From Chloranthus sessilifolius (lineage: Eukaryota > Streptophyta > Magnoliopsida > Chloranthales > Chloranthaceae), in contig CM037593.1 in the NCBI GenBank assembly GCA_021018995.1, positions 18,008,088-18,072,087 on the forward strand: a stretch of DNA of 64,000 bases, read 5' to 3'. How positions within the stretch are numbered: the stretch's first letter is position 1; every line of letters begins with the position of its first letter. This document shows, piece after piece, positions 35,708 to 47,227 of this stretch. Below the pieces are notes generated by a model. The model was given only the letters and a program-made list of their open reading frames with translations. It did no database searches and was not told where the DNA came from. The position numbers and the translations under genes are program-made.

Positions 35708-38273
35708 TGTGACAGCCCGGATTTCAGCACCCCGAAACCCGTGCCATCAGCACGATCATCCTGACCGTGCCCCTTAGCTAAGCACGGAACACTAGTATAT
35801 CAAGCATTTCAATAAAATAATAAATGAAATTGCGAAATTTGAATCTATATTAATTAACTCTCCAAAAGACAGTTCTACCCTCATGCCTCTACATGAATGG
35901 AGAACCGATCCGAACCATCGATGATAGCAATCATCACGGATGGTTCGCCCAAAAAGAATAATCCCATCTATATATATATATATATACATGGTTTAAACAG
36001 AATCAAGGCTTGACATACCAAGCCGTACAAAAACTCTCTCCAAAATCCCTCAAAGTGGCACAACGGAGTCCTCTAGAAGAAGTCCTCTGGAGGTGGCTCC
36101 AACTCTTCACCCGTCGCAAGGTCCGACTTCGGGATCTCCTGAAGCCGCGGCAAGTGCTAGTAGTGGACTGCGACGTATAGTCTATAGGTGAGCTACATCC
36201 TAGCTCAATAGGAACAAACACTATTGAACATATAAATTATAACTCACATATATTCCATGATATGCCATGCATGATGTATCTATGCTTGTTAATGAAACAG
36301 TTAAAAGCATTTCGCTTTTATTGTTGATTACTTGTATTTTCATTTACTCATGAATGATGTTTGAAAAGGCCTAAAGCAAAACTTAAACTTTCAACTTAAG
36401 TAATCCCCGAGCAATATAGCATCGAGCCGATGAGATACCCATCATCGCTATCTATATAGACAGCTTTTAACCGTATTCCCTGAATACAAATAGTACCAAG
36501 CCCTTTCCTGGGATTGGTGGCGGGGTTTCACTTATCTCAATCAACACCCCTGGGGTGTGCTTACTATGTACGGATAAGCCTCCGACCGCCTACGGTTTCG
36601 CCACAGATATTGGCCACGGATATCCGCCGTGGTACCTATCAAACCTCAAATAACAAAAATATCGTGTCTTACATATAGTTATTCACCGTAAATGTGCTAT
36701 CTTATATCGCTAGGCCCTATCAAACATGATTCAATCCTTGGATACATCCTCGATGTATCCATTTCCTTGCATCACACCTGATGCTCTCATCTCTTTACTT
36801 CTTCATCCCCTGGGGATGGCTTATTAGAATTTCTCTTATGGATGTCATACGCACACACACTTTTCACAATTCTTAAGCAATTAAACATTTGAATGGAAAT
36901 CTATATCACTACATACATGCTCTTGTAAAATAAAGTACATGTTCAAGGTGTTCCCTACCTCAAGTCTTCATTTAATCAATGCATCAAGGTCCCACGTGGC
37001 TCCTTGTGCACTAGTCCACACGTACCACCTATGGTACCACATAACAGGTGAAACACATCACAAAGGATGCAATAAAGAAGGTGTAAGACCCTCCAAGAAT
37101 CTTAAAGTCAAACCCAAAAGTCAACACAATTGATCTCAGTCGATTAATCGAATTCCAAAATCGATTAATCGAAGGTCAATATCGATTAATCGAAGTAATT
37201 TCGATTAATCGAAATTCTCCTTTTCGCAAAGTCGATCCTCAATTCGAACAGTCGAGTTTTCATTCGATTAATCGAATCCAATTTCGATTAATCGAAATTC
37301 TTCTTTTCGCAAAGTCGATCCACAGTTCGAACAGTCGAGTTTTCATTCGATTAATCGAATCCGATTTCGATTAATCGAAATTCTTCTTTTCGCAAAGTCG
37401 ACTCTCGCAGTTGATTAATCGATCCCAAATCGATTAATCGAAAACTAAAATCGATTAATCGAAATCCCATTTCAATTAGTCGATTTTTCCTTAAGTCATT
37501 TTCTCCAACCCCTGGGGTCCACTGGAGGTTCCCAGTCGATTAATCGATCCCCAAATCGATTAATCGAAATTCAAAGTCGATTAATCGAAATCAAATTCGA
37601 TTAATCGAAATCGGAGTCCTCTGACCTTTCAACTTCCTGGCCAATTTCGATTAATCGAAACCCAATTTCGATTAATCGAAACCCAATTTCGATTAATCGA
37701 ATTTGTCAGATTCAGCCCCTTTCGAGCTGTTCTTCCCAATCTTTTTCCATACTTTTTCCTCTATTTTTCTAAGCCATTATCCTATGATTTAACCCACATT
37801 CAAACACAACTTAACCCCTATAATCTATGCATCTTATTTACGAAAATTTTTACCTTGAATAGATCTCAAATCAAATGGTTGGAAGGCTAGGGTTTCCAGC
37901 TTTTGTTCTAACAGATCCCCGTTGAATCTGGCTTTTATCTCTTGAATCCCCCCCTCCAATCAGTTGCAATAACTCCTCTCCTACTTCTCTCTCTTTCTCT
38001 CTCTTCTTTACTCTCCTTCAACAACCAAAAATACACATCTAGGGTTATTAAACCCTTTTATCTATCTCCCTCATTGTGTGTTGAGCACATACACCGCCGT
38101 AGATGTAAGTGACTTCTCATTTACATCACACACCACATAATCACTCAAACTATCACATCTCGTCCGTTCATCACATTCTATGCTAACTCATGATCTCCTG
38201 ATTGGTCAAACTTGTGACCAATCAGGCACGGATCCCGAGGTCATAGTTTAGCGTGATTTTTCGGGCTATTACA
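35708..38273 (-). repeat. Tekay 3' LTR (left, 2,566 bp)
   Basis: It starts TGTGACAGCCCGG and ends TCGGGCTATTACA on the plus strand. A (TA)n run lies at about 35970. About 19 copies of TCGATTAATCGA-type palindromes lie at 37142-37690. Compared with the right LTR it has many small deletions at 36120-36740. Confidence 0.93.
37142..37690. repeat. TCGATTAATCGA palindrome array in the Tekay left LTR
   Basis: About 19 copies of the 12-bp palindrome TCGATTAATCGA (a few with one change) occur in groups of two to four at steps of about 19-21 bp. Groups are separated by short unique stretches such as CTTTTCGCAAAGTCGA. Confidence 0.95.
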
Positions 38274-38285
38274 TCCTCCCCACCT
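38274..38285 (-). other. Tekay polypurine tract
   Basis: The minus strand reads AGGTGGGGAGGA immediately before the 3' LTR. It is the plus-strand primer for reverse transcription. Confidence 0.8.
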
Positions 38286-38550
38286 TGGGAATTTTCGTCC
38301 TCGAAAATAACCCAAGGTTTGTCTCTCTCTCTCCCCCCCCCACTTTCAGGTGAGGTGGTCCAATTGACTCAGACGTATTTAAGTATCCCCACATTCACAC
38401 ATACCAGCATGGAAGTAAAATTTAACAAAATTGAACAATTTACACAAAAGTTTGATTTGTATTAAGGATTGAATATTTTTACAATGCCAATAAGTTGGCG
38501 TACAATAAGATTTACAGGTATAAAATGAAAATGCAAAGTACATATAAGAC

Positions 38551-40049
38551 TCAAACAGTCCCCTCGCCAGTGGTTTGGGTGCCTGGGCGGGGTGTCTTGG
38601 CTCTGGTCATGAGTGGCGACTTGAGGGCTGGTGGTCGGTGCCAGTGGCCTCTTGGCGTCTCGGTCGGCGGAGTAGATGTGGATGTGGAAGGAGTCGCGTC
38701 TGTGGTGGGATGAAAGACGGGTCCTCTGTGGAAGGCGGTGCGTCCGGCCGTCCACTCCTCCTCCTGGGCGAGGTAGCGGTGGTAGTCCGTCGGGTAGATG
38801 TAGCGGAGGGTGTGGAACATCAAGAAGTCCATCCTCCGGTTCATCCTCTTATTGTTGGCCTCCATGCGAGCCAACACGTCCTCGATGGTAGGACCGGATG
38901 GAGCGGCGCGCCGGCGGTAGGATGAGGTGGGTGTCGCGGGCGCGGAGTGGGCAGGTGGTGTCGGTGAGGCTGTGGTGTGGGAGGGAACCCTCTCCATGGA
39001 TGGCTCTGCGGGAATAGGGTGTGCCCCACCCACGGGTGGGTCCTGCTGAGGTGGTGGGGGTGGTGGCGGTGCTACTGCTTCTTTGTATGGCGGAGCGGGA
39101 CCGGAGCGTAGGGTCCGCTTGAGCAAATTATAACTACAGCCCATGAAGACCTAGAGAATGTCTTCACGCGATCAGCCCTCTCTTCATGAGAGACGGTATA
39201 AGATGCATCGTTGAGTAGCACTCCAACATGCTCGATAAAGGCGACATAGGGCATCTTTTCTCTAGGTTGCCTTCATCGCCTTCCCTTTATGTATCTCATC
39301 CCTCAAGGATGAGCATGGTAGCATCAAACCACCCGCCCGAAGGCGAGTAAAGTGCTCACACTTTTTCCACGCCGCTTCGATGTCGTGGGCGCATTGGTGA
39401 AGTCAAGCATCCATATATGGTGGAAGGTCAACCTCTTTATGGAGGAGCCCGACCCCTTCTTGCCGTTGGTCATGCGGGTCATGACCTCCTCAAAGCGGGG
39501 TTCCTCCTCAAAGGGTGGGAAGAGAGTGGTCTCCGGGGTGAACTCGAGGTAACACTCGAGTACCTCGTGGATGTGGCGACGAGTGATCGTGTATAGACGA
39601 CCCTCAATCTTGGTTATAATGCAATCGTCGGTAGGGCCGTCTACGAGCCCTTGGTAGAATAATCTCACCAATCTAGGGTAGTAGGAACCCCGGATTGGTT
39701 TGAGAAGGCTTAGGAGGGCGTTATTTAGGTAGTTTCGAGCCCATTGGGTCTCGCCCGGCACATCGGGATCGGTGAAAAGGGTAGGGTTGATGACGTACTC
39801 GACCTCAAAGGTCTTTGCCGCCCACCATTCATTTGGTTGCTCGACATTGGTGGGTGGTGGTGGCATGGGGGTGGACTCGCGAGAAGACTCGCACGTAGAC
39901 GCGCTCGTCGAACCGGAGGTGGTCTCCGATTCCGACGGTGATGGAGTCCTCACCGGCGATGGGGTAGGTGGTGGTGGCGCGGCGTTCTTACGCCTAACTG
40001 GTAGCTTAGAGGTTGCCTTCTTCGAAGACAATCGGGTTTTAGGCGGCAT
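38551..40049 (-). pseudogene. Extra ORF downstream of Tekay pol, putative plant transposon protein domain
   Basis: Starting at ATG 40049, the first 241 codons give a Ser/Thr/Pro-rich N-terminus (MPPKTRLSSKK...) followed by a globular part with YYPRLVRLFYQGL, an IEGRLYTITRRHI segment and TSKRRGKSVSTL. This pattern resembles the putative plant transposon protein domain found in accessory ORFs of plant retroelements. It breaks at 39324. A parallel frame (about 39254-39072, MPYVAFIEHVGVLLND) and 39144-38551 (Pro-rich, PTIEDVLARMEANNKRM, His/Thr-rich end) appear to be its frameshifted continuation. It lies in sense orientation between pol and the 3' LTR, with its own upstream palindrome array. The function is unknown; a captured host gene or a retroelement accessory protein are both possible. 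Confidence 0.6.
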
Positions 40050-40273
40050 ATTGGGAAAATCTAGGGTTTTCTAATTCAAATTGGAGGAAAAAGTGCAAAT
40101 CTAGGGTTTACCTTAGGTGTCGATGTGAAAATGGGTGTGAATCGCCGGAAAAATCCAAACCCTAGGGCACCTACTTGTCGGAGATGAGGAAGAAGGTGAA
40201 GCGCCAAAAACCCTAAGCAAGAAAAAATTTCGAATGGGGAATAAAATCCCCAATCTTATATATATAGCCCGCG

Positions 40274-40880
40274 GCTCGATTAATCGAAATTCAGAATCGA
40301 TTAATCGAGATTTCAAACCAAGTTAAGCCGCGTAAAATCGATTAATCGATTTCCCAAATCGATTAATCGAAAGTCAAATTCGATTAATCGAAACCATTTC
40401 GATTAATCGAAATCGTATCTGTTTAAAATTTTCCATTTTTGAGCTCACTGGTGCGAGCCAGTCGATTAATCGAAATCCATTTCGATTAATCGAAATTCCA
40501 AAATCGATTAATCGAATTTAATTTCGATTAATCGAAATCGTGCTGTAACTTCAAATTTTCCAGAATTTCTTAAATTATTCGATTAATCGAATCCATTTCG
40601 ATTAATCGAAATTTCGAAATCGATTAATCGAAATTCACTTCGATTAATCGAAATCGTCCATTTGATTTCAAATTCTCGTAAGTCCCTTTAGTAAATCGAT
40701 TAATCGAAATTTCAAAATCGATTAGTCGATCCCCAATCGATTAATCGAGATTCCAATTCGATCAATCGAAACTTGTCTTCTATGTATATTCTAACTCTCA
40801 TTCTCATTTCCAGTCACTGGCACATGCCAGTCGACTAATAGAACAAAATCGATTAATCGATTTGAAATTCGATTAATCGG
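40274..40880. repeat. TCGATTAATCGA palindrome array between Tekay pol and the extra ORF
   Basis: About 21 copies, in groups of four at about 19-21-bp steps. The groups repeat every 105-120 bp, separated by related AT-rich linkers (for example TTTCAAATTCTC, TTCAAATTTTCC). It lies 225-830 bp upstream of the extra ORF start. Confidence 0.95.
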
Positions 40881-41021
40881 TTTTGCCCAAATTGTGTAGA
40901 TTGTCAATTTCTTTGGTTCTTTTACTACTTTTGACAATTTATGACAGATTGGATCAAATTTCCATTGGATTATAAGTATGGTGGAGATTTCACAAATATG
41001 TTTGTGGTTTACATTGAATTC

Positions 41022-44000
41022 TCACGTCGTTGGAAATAAGGCTGGATATTGTTCTTTCACATCGGCCTCTCGTTCCCAAGTAGCCTCTTCTTTTGGATGA
41101 TTGTTCCACCGAACTAGCACTAAGGGAATCACTTTAGTGCGCAGTACTTGTTCTTTTCGATCCAAGATTTCCACTGGTTCCTCTATCATGCTCATGTCCT
41201 CACACATCTCTATAGGTTGCTTTCCTAACACATGAGACGGATCATTCACGTACTTTCTGAGCATCGATATGTGGAAAACGTTATGTACTCGATCAAATAG
41301 CAGTGGTAAACCAACGCGATATGCTACTTCACCTACGCGTCCCAAAATTTCAAATGGTCCAACATAACGTGGACTTAACTTCCCTCTCTTGCCAAATCTC
41401 ATTACACCTTTCATAGGTGACACTTTCACAAACACATGCTCGCCCACTTTATAGTCAACACTAGTCCGCTTCATATCGGCGTAACTTTTCTGTCTACTCT
41501 GTGCTGTCTTCAACCTTTCTCTGATAATTCGAACGACGGTAGCATTATCTTCAAGTAGTTTTGGTCCTAACACAAATTTCTCACCTGTTTCCTCTCAATT
41601 GAGAGGTGATTTGCATCGTCGTCCATACAGAGCTTCATACGGTGCCATGTCAATGCTCGTTTGAAAACTGTTATTATATGCGAACTCGAGCATCGGTAGA
41701 TACTCATCCCAGTATCCTTGCATATCAAGCATGCACGCTCTGAGCATGTCTTCTATTACTTGATTCACTCGCTCCGTCTGTCCATCAGTTTGAGGATGGA
41801 AAGCTGAACTAAAGTCTAGTCGAGTTCCCATTCCTTCTTGAAATTTCTTCCAAAACTTGGACGTATATAGTGGATCACGATCTGAAACTATGCTGCTTGG
41901 AATCCCATGTAATCTTACAATCTCCTTCATGTATAAATGCCGTCTTCTACATATCGTAGTATTGTACGGTAAAAAGTGCGCTGATTTGGTCAATCGGTCT
42001 ATGACGACCCAAATAGCATTGTGTCTCTTGGCAGTATGGGGTAATCCAACAATGAAATCCATTGGGATCGATTCCACTTCCATTCTGGTATTGGTAAAGG
42101 TTGCAATAGTCCAGCAGGATGTCTATGATCAACCTTCACTTGCTGACAAGTCAAACATCGTGACACATACTCGGCCACGTCTTGTTTCAGTCCTCTCCAC
42201 CAGTAGTTCTTTTTCAAATCTTGGTACATTTTGGTGCTACCAGGGTGGATAGCATAATTTGACTTATGGGCCTCATCAAGAATCGTTCGTCTTAGATCGG
42301 CATTGTCCGGAATGCAGAGACGGCCTTTAAACAACAAGGAACCATCTTCTTTTACTGAGAAGTCCGATCTGATGCCTTCACTCACGTCTTGATGAATCTT
42401 TGTTAATGTCGGATCTTTCATCTGTAGATCATGGATATGCTCAAATATCACTGGCTTTACTGATATGTTAGCGAAAAAGGATCCGGTGTCCTTTGACTCA
42501 ATGTTCGTATCATAGAGTGCCAGGTCTTCCAATAATTTCCATCGGTGCATACCCAAAATCAAAGAAGCTAAGCGAAATTTGAACCTTTTCCGACTCAATG
42601 CATCGGCTACTACATTCGCCTTGCGGATGGTATTGTATGGAGCAATCATAATCCTTGAGAATTCCATCCATCTGTTGTCTCATGTTGAGCTCTTTACGTG
42701 TAGCAGTATCGGAGGCTCTTATGATCGGTGAAAATTTCAAAGTCTCACCATACAAGTAATGTCTCCAAATCTTTAGCATAAAAATGGCTGCTAGTTCAAG
42801 TCATGAGTCGGGTAATTTTCTCGTGTTCTTTCAATTTGTCTTGATCCGTAAGCTATCACCTTCTTGTGTTGGTTGAGCACACAACCAAGGCCATTGTATG
42901 CGTCATTTGTACGCAGCGTATCCTCCCTTTACTGAAGGAATCGCTATCTTTGGGCGAAGTGAGTCTCGTTTTGAGTTCTTGAAAACTCTTCTGCATGCCT
43001 CACTCCACTCAAACCTTGAATCTTTTATGTCGACTTTGTGAGAGGTCCGATATCTTTGAAAACCCCTCAAGCAAGCGTCGATAATAGCACGCTAAGCCCA
43101 GAAAACTTGGACGCCGGTCCTTTGTCTTTGGTTGCTCCCATTTAACTCTGCTTCTATCTTTTTGGATCTCTGGTGACACCATGCTTTGAGGCGACATGTC
43201 CCAAAAAGCTAACTTCTTCAACCAAAACTCACACTTCTTTGAGTTTGGCGTACAATTGGTGTTCACGTGGCGTCACGTAGAGCAATCCTCAAATGTTCTT
43301 CGTGTTTCGTCTTGGATTTGGAGTATATCAGTATATCATCAACAAACACTACGACGCAGGAGTCCAAGTGTGGTTTAAACACTCGGTTCATCAGATCCAT
43401 AAACGACGCCGGAGCATTCGTTAATCCAAACGGCATCACAAGGAATTCATAGTGTCCATACCGTGTCCGGAAAGCTGTCTTCTGAATGTCCTCTGCTTTG
43501 ACTCGCAACTGATGATACCCAGATCTCAGGTCGATCTTAGAAAAATACCTTGCTCCTTGCAGTTGGTCGAATAGATCGTCTATTCTAGGCAAAGGGTAGC
43601 GGTTCTTCACAGTGAGTTTGTTCAATTGTCGATAGTCAATGTATAGCCGCATTGACCCATCCTTCTTCTTGACAAACAAGACCGGTGCTCCCCATGGAGA
43701 TACACTTGGTCTAACAAACCCCTTGTCCATAAGCTCTTGTAGTTGTTCCTTTAATTCCTTTAACTCAGCGGGAGCCATTCTATAAGGTGCTTTCGAAATA
43801 GGCTCCGTTCCTGGTGCTAAGTCAATGGCGAATTCTACTTCTCTTTCTAGAGGTAATCTAGGCAATTCCTCTGGAAACACGTCAGCGAAGTCTCGCACAA
43901 CTGCTATCTCAGAAATGACATTCTTTTCTTCCTTGTCCTCCTTTAAGAAAGCTAAGTATCCACTGCAACCCTTTCTGATCATTTTCTCGGCCCTTACTGC

Positions 44001-44413
44001 TGAGATCAGTGGCACAGATGACGACCTCACTCCTTTAAACCGAAATGATCTTCTTGTGTTGGGTCTGAAAATAACTACCTTGTTCTTGCAATCGACGGTT
44101 GCACAATGCTGTGCCAACCAGTCCATGCCAAGGATCACATCAAACCCTTGCATGTCTAACAGTATCAACATTGCTTCTAGTTCATGCACCTCTAAGTCTC
44201 GAACTGCTACAATGATATATTTGCAAGCTAACTCCGTGTCTACTAACTCTCCAGTCGGAATAGACACAGATAGGACGAAATCCAACATCTCTGGAACAAT
44301 CTTCATCTTCTTAGCGAAACGTGGAGTAACGAATGAGTGGGTAGACCCGGGGTCTATCAACACTCGAGCGTCATATCCACCGAAGCATCCTTTTTCATAT
44401 ATATTTAGAGTAC
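41022..44413 (-). pseudogene. Tekay pol: protease, RT, RNase H, integrase, chromodomain
   Basis: The order on the minus strand is as follows. Aspartic protease with [11 protein letters not shown] (usual DSG replaced by DPG) at about 44365. RT with FVDDILIYS near 43325 and upstream [14 protein letters not shown]. Frameshifted RT end and RNase H (43266-42510) with SFLGLACYYRR. Integrase zinc finger with CLTCQQ at about 42150. DDE core with MDFIVGLP, SDRDPLYTSKFW and HPQTDGQTERVNQV (41595-42083). A TGA at about 41592 follows SPLN, where Trp is usual. C-terminal domain and chromodomain-like end VLVRWNNHPKEEATWE (41022-41573). Chromodomains steer chromovirus integration to marked heterochromatin. 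Confidence 0.9.
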
Positions 44414-44580
44414 CTATAGTATACATACATACATACAATAATTTACACATCAATTTACACTCTCAATTCACATACAGCTTTTTGTATTGAGAAAAGAATC
44501 TATATAATTTCTAATGCATGCTCCTTCTCTATCTAGGATTTTAATGAAGTGAAAATTTTCTTTAATAATAAAAAAAAATC

Positions 44581-45929
44581 TCACCTTCTGACGTTGACTG
44601 CATAGGCTCTCCCCTGGACGATCGGTTTCCTTGCTTGAATTGGTCGTAGTGCTGCAACTGAAACCGTCTTTCTTTTATCCGTCTCGGGGCAATCCTTAAT
44701 CAAATGGCCCACCTTGCCACATCGGAAACAACCCCTAGTTCCCGATCTACAGTCCACCGTCCTATGAGGCTTGCCACACTTTGCGCAAGTCTCCCGAGGT
44801 GCGGAAGAAACAGTACGAGAACCCTGTGTAATAGTGGCGCCAGTAGACATGGCAGGGCTCTCATAGCGAATAGGTCTCCCCGACGCAAGTAATGGAAACC
44901 TCTGTTGGTGTTGTTGCTGGTCTTCCAAACCCCTTGAAACTGTGGTCTCTGATTCTGGGCCATGAACCTCGGCTTTTTGTTCACCGGTTCGTAGTGCCCC
45001 GATCTTCCTTGTTCATTTCCTCCTCTCTGCTGCTCCCTCTGTCTATATCTATTTGTATTCTCCTCTTCAACTACTAGTGCTTTACTCATGACCTCTTCAT
45101 AGGTCCTCAGTTGAAATGGAGCTACGCCTCCCCTAACTTTAAGCTTCAAACCTTGTTGAAACCTCTTGGACTTCATCACTTCAGTAGCGACGTAATCCGG
45201 AGCAAAACGGGCAAGTCGTAGAAACTCCACCCCATATTCTCTCACTGTCATCCTCCCTTGCACTAACTGTAGAAATTGTATCTCAAGCTGGTTCCTCACC
45301 ACTTCCGGAAAATATTGTTTGTTGAACTCCTCAACAAACTCCTCCCAAGTCCAAGGCAACTCTGGGGTCTCCTGAGCCCGAGTCCGTATCACGGACTTCC
45401 ACCAAGGCCCAGCCTCCCCATCCAACATGTAAGCTGCCCATCTTACACTCTCATCTTCCGTGCAAGTTAGCACGCTAAAGACTTTCTCCATCTCCATCAA
45501 CCAGTTCTCAGCGGCCATTGTGTCTACCTGCCCAGAAAATGAAGGAGGTCTTATTCTCCTAAACTCTGTAAATGATGAGGGTACAGGCAACGCAGGTCCT
45601 ACAGGTGGTGTAGGTGGCTGCTGTTCTCTTGACGCATGAGCTGCAAAGGATGCGGCTTGTTGTGCCATGGCAGCAGCCATAGTCTCCATAGTGTGCATCA
45701 TCCTTTGTCGCTCTTCTCTGTCCTCTTGCCTTTCTCTCAATCTTTCTTGTTCTCTTAGATCTTGATCTTGATGATCTCGATCTTCTTCATCCCGTTGTCT
45801 ACTACTACTGCCTCCTGGGGCCTCTGTACCTCCTAAAGGCACTCTATTTGTAGGAGAGATGTAACCATCTCCACTACGTAGACTCCTCTACTGGCCTCCC
45901 CTTGGTCGGCCTCTTCCTCTAGATGACAT
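44581..45929 (-). pseudogene. Tekay gag
   Basis: The likely start is the ATG at 45929 (MSSRGRGRPRGGQ), followed by an in-frame TAG at about codon 14, then an open frame to 44700. The capsid-like region contains FRRIRPPSFSGQVD, AENWLMEMEKVF and WEEFVEEFNKQYFPEVVRNQ. A frameshift at about 44900 moves the C-terminus to another frame, with CCHC-type knuckles CAKCGKPHRTVDC and CFRCGKVGHLIKDC (about 44690-44810). Gag forms the particle and binds RNA. Confidence 0.9.
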
Positions 45930-46017
45930 TTGCGGCTGCATTTGAAACTAAAGTTTCGTTAGCAGAAGCCCCTATGTTCTGACGAAAGAACCCTTGTCAG
46001 AGTTGCTAAAAGAAAAT

Positions 46018-46031
46018 AGCTTTGATACCAA
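46018..46031 (-). other. Tekay primer-binding site (initiator Met-tRNA type)
   Basis: The minus strand reads TTGGTATCAAAGC right after the 5' LTR. It matches the usual TGGTATCAGAGC with one change. Confidence 0.85.
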
Positions 46032-46032
46032 C

Positions 46033-47227
46033 TGTGACAGCCCGGATTTCAGCACCCCGAAACCCGTGCCATCAGCACGATCATCCTGACTGTGCCCCTT
46101 AGCTAAGCACGGAACACTAGTATATCAAGCATTTCAATAAAACAATAAATGAAATTACGAAATTTGAATCTATATTAATTAACTCTCCAAAAGACAGTTC
46201 TACCCTCATGCCTCTACATGAATGGAGAACCGATCCGAACCATCGATGATAGCAATCATCACGGATGGTTCGCCCAAAAAGAATAATCCCATCTATATAT
46301 ATATATATACATGGTTTAAACAGAATCAAGGCTTGACATACCAAGCTGTACAAAAACTCTCTCCAAAATCCCTCAAAGTGGCACAACGGAGTCCTCTAGA
46401 AGAAGTCCTCTGGAGGTGGCTCCAACTCTTCACCGGCCGCAAGGTCCGACTCGCAGAGATCAGCGTCTCCTGAAGCCGCGGAAGCTGCTAGTAGTGGACC
46501 TGCGACGTATAGTCTATAGGGTGAGCTACATCCTAGCTCAATAGGGAACAAACACGGTTGAACATATAAATTATAACTCACATATATTTCATGATATGCC
46601 ATGCATGATGTATCTATGCAGTTGTTAATGAAACAGTTAAAAAGCATTTCGTTTTATTGTTGATTACTTGTATTTTCATTTACTCATGAATGATGCTGAA
46701 AAGGCCTAAAGCAAAACTTAAACTTTCAACTTAAGTAATCCCCGAGCAATATAGCATCGAGCCCCGATGAGATACCCATCATCGTCATCTATATAGACAG
46801 TATAACCGTATTCCCTGGGAATACAAATAGTACCCAAGCCCCTTTCCCCTGGGAATTGGTGGCGGGGTTTCACTTGTCTCAATCAACACCCTTGGGGTGT
46901 GCTTACTATGTACGGATAAGCCTCCGCACTGGCCTACGGTTTCACCGCCGTATCGGTCACGGATATCCTGCCGTGTCAGTCGTGGATATCCCGCCACGTC
47001 GGTGGGGTACCCTATCAAACCTCAAATAACAAAAATATCGGTGCCTTACATATAGTTATTCACCGTGTAAATGTGCTATCTTATATCAGTTAGGCCCTAT
47101 CAAGCATGATTCAATCCTTGGATACATCCCTGGGATGTATCCATTTACTTGCATCACACCTGATGCTCTCATCTCTTTACTTCTTCATCCCCTGGGGATG
47201 GCTTATTAGAATTTCTCTTATGGATGT
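46033..47227 (-). repeat. Tekay 5' LTR, part 1 (right LTR, before the Athila insertion)
   Basis: It matches 35708-36850 and starts TGTGACAGCCCGG. It is interrupted at the GATGT duplicated by the nested element and continues at 59049. Confidence 0.93.
47223..47227. other. Athila target-site duplication GATGT (left copy)
   Basis: The partner is 59044-59048. The uninterrupted site exists once in the other Tekay LTR at about 36841, which confirms the insertion point. Confidence 0.95.

Noticed and set aside
37142..37690. CRISPR-like array (short palindromic repeats with spacers)
   Set aside because: Plant retrotransposon LTR context, spacers of only 7-9 bp, repeats of 12 bp, no cas genes; the same array occurs in the partner LTR.
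43825..44490. 221-aa plus-strand ORF
   Set aside because: Antisense shadow of the Tekay protease/RT gene, whose minus-strand frame carries clear motifs.
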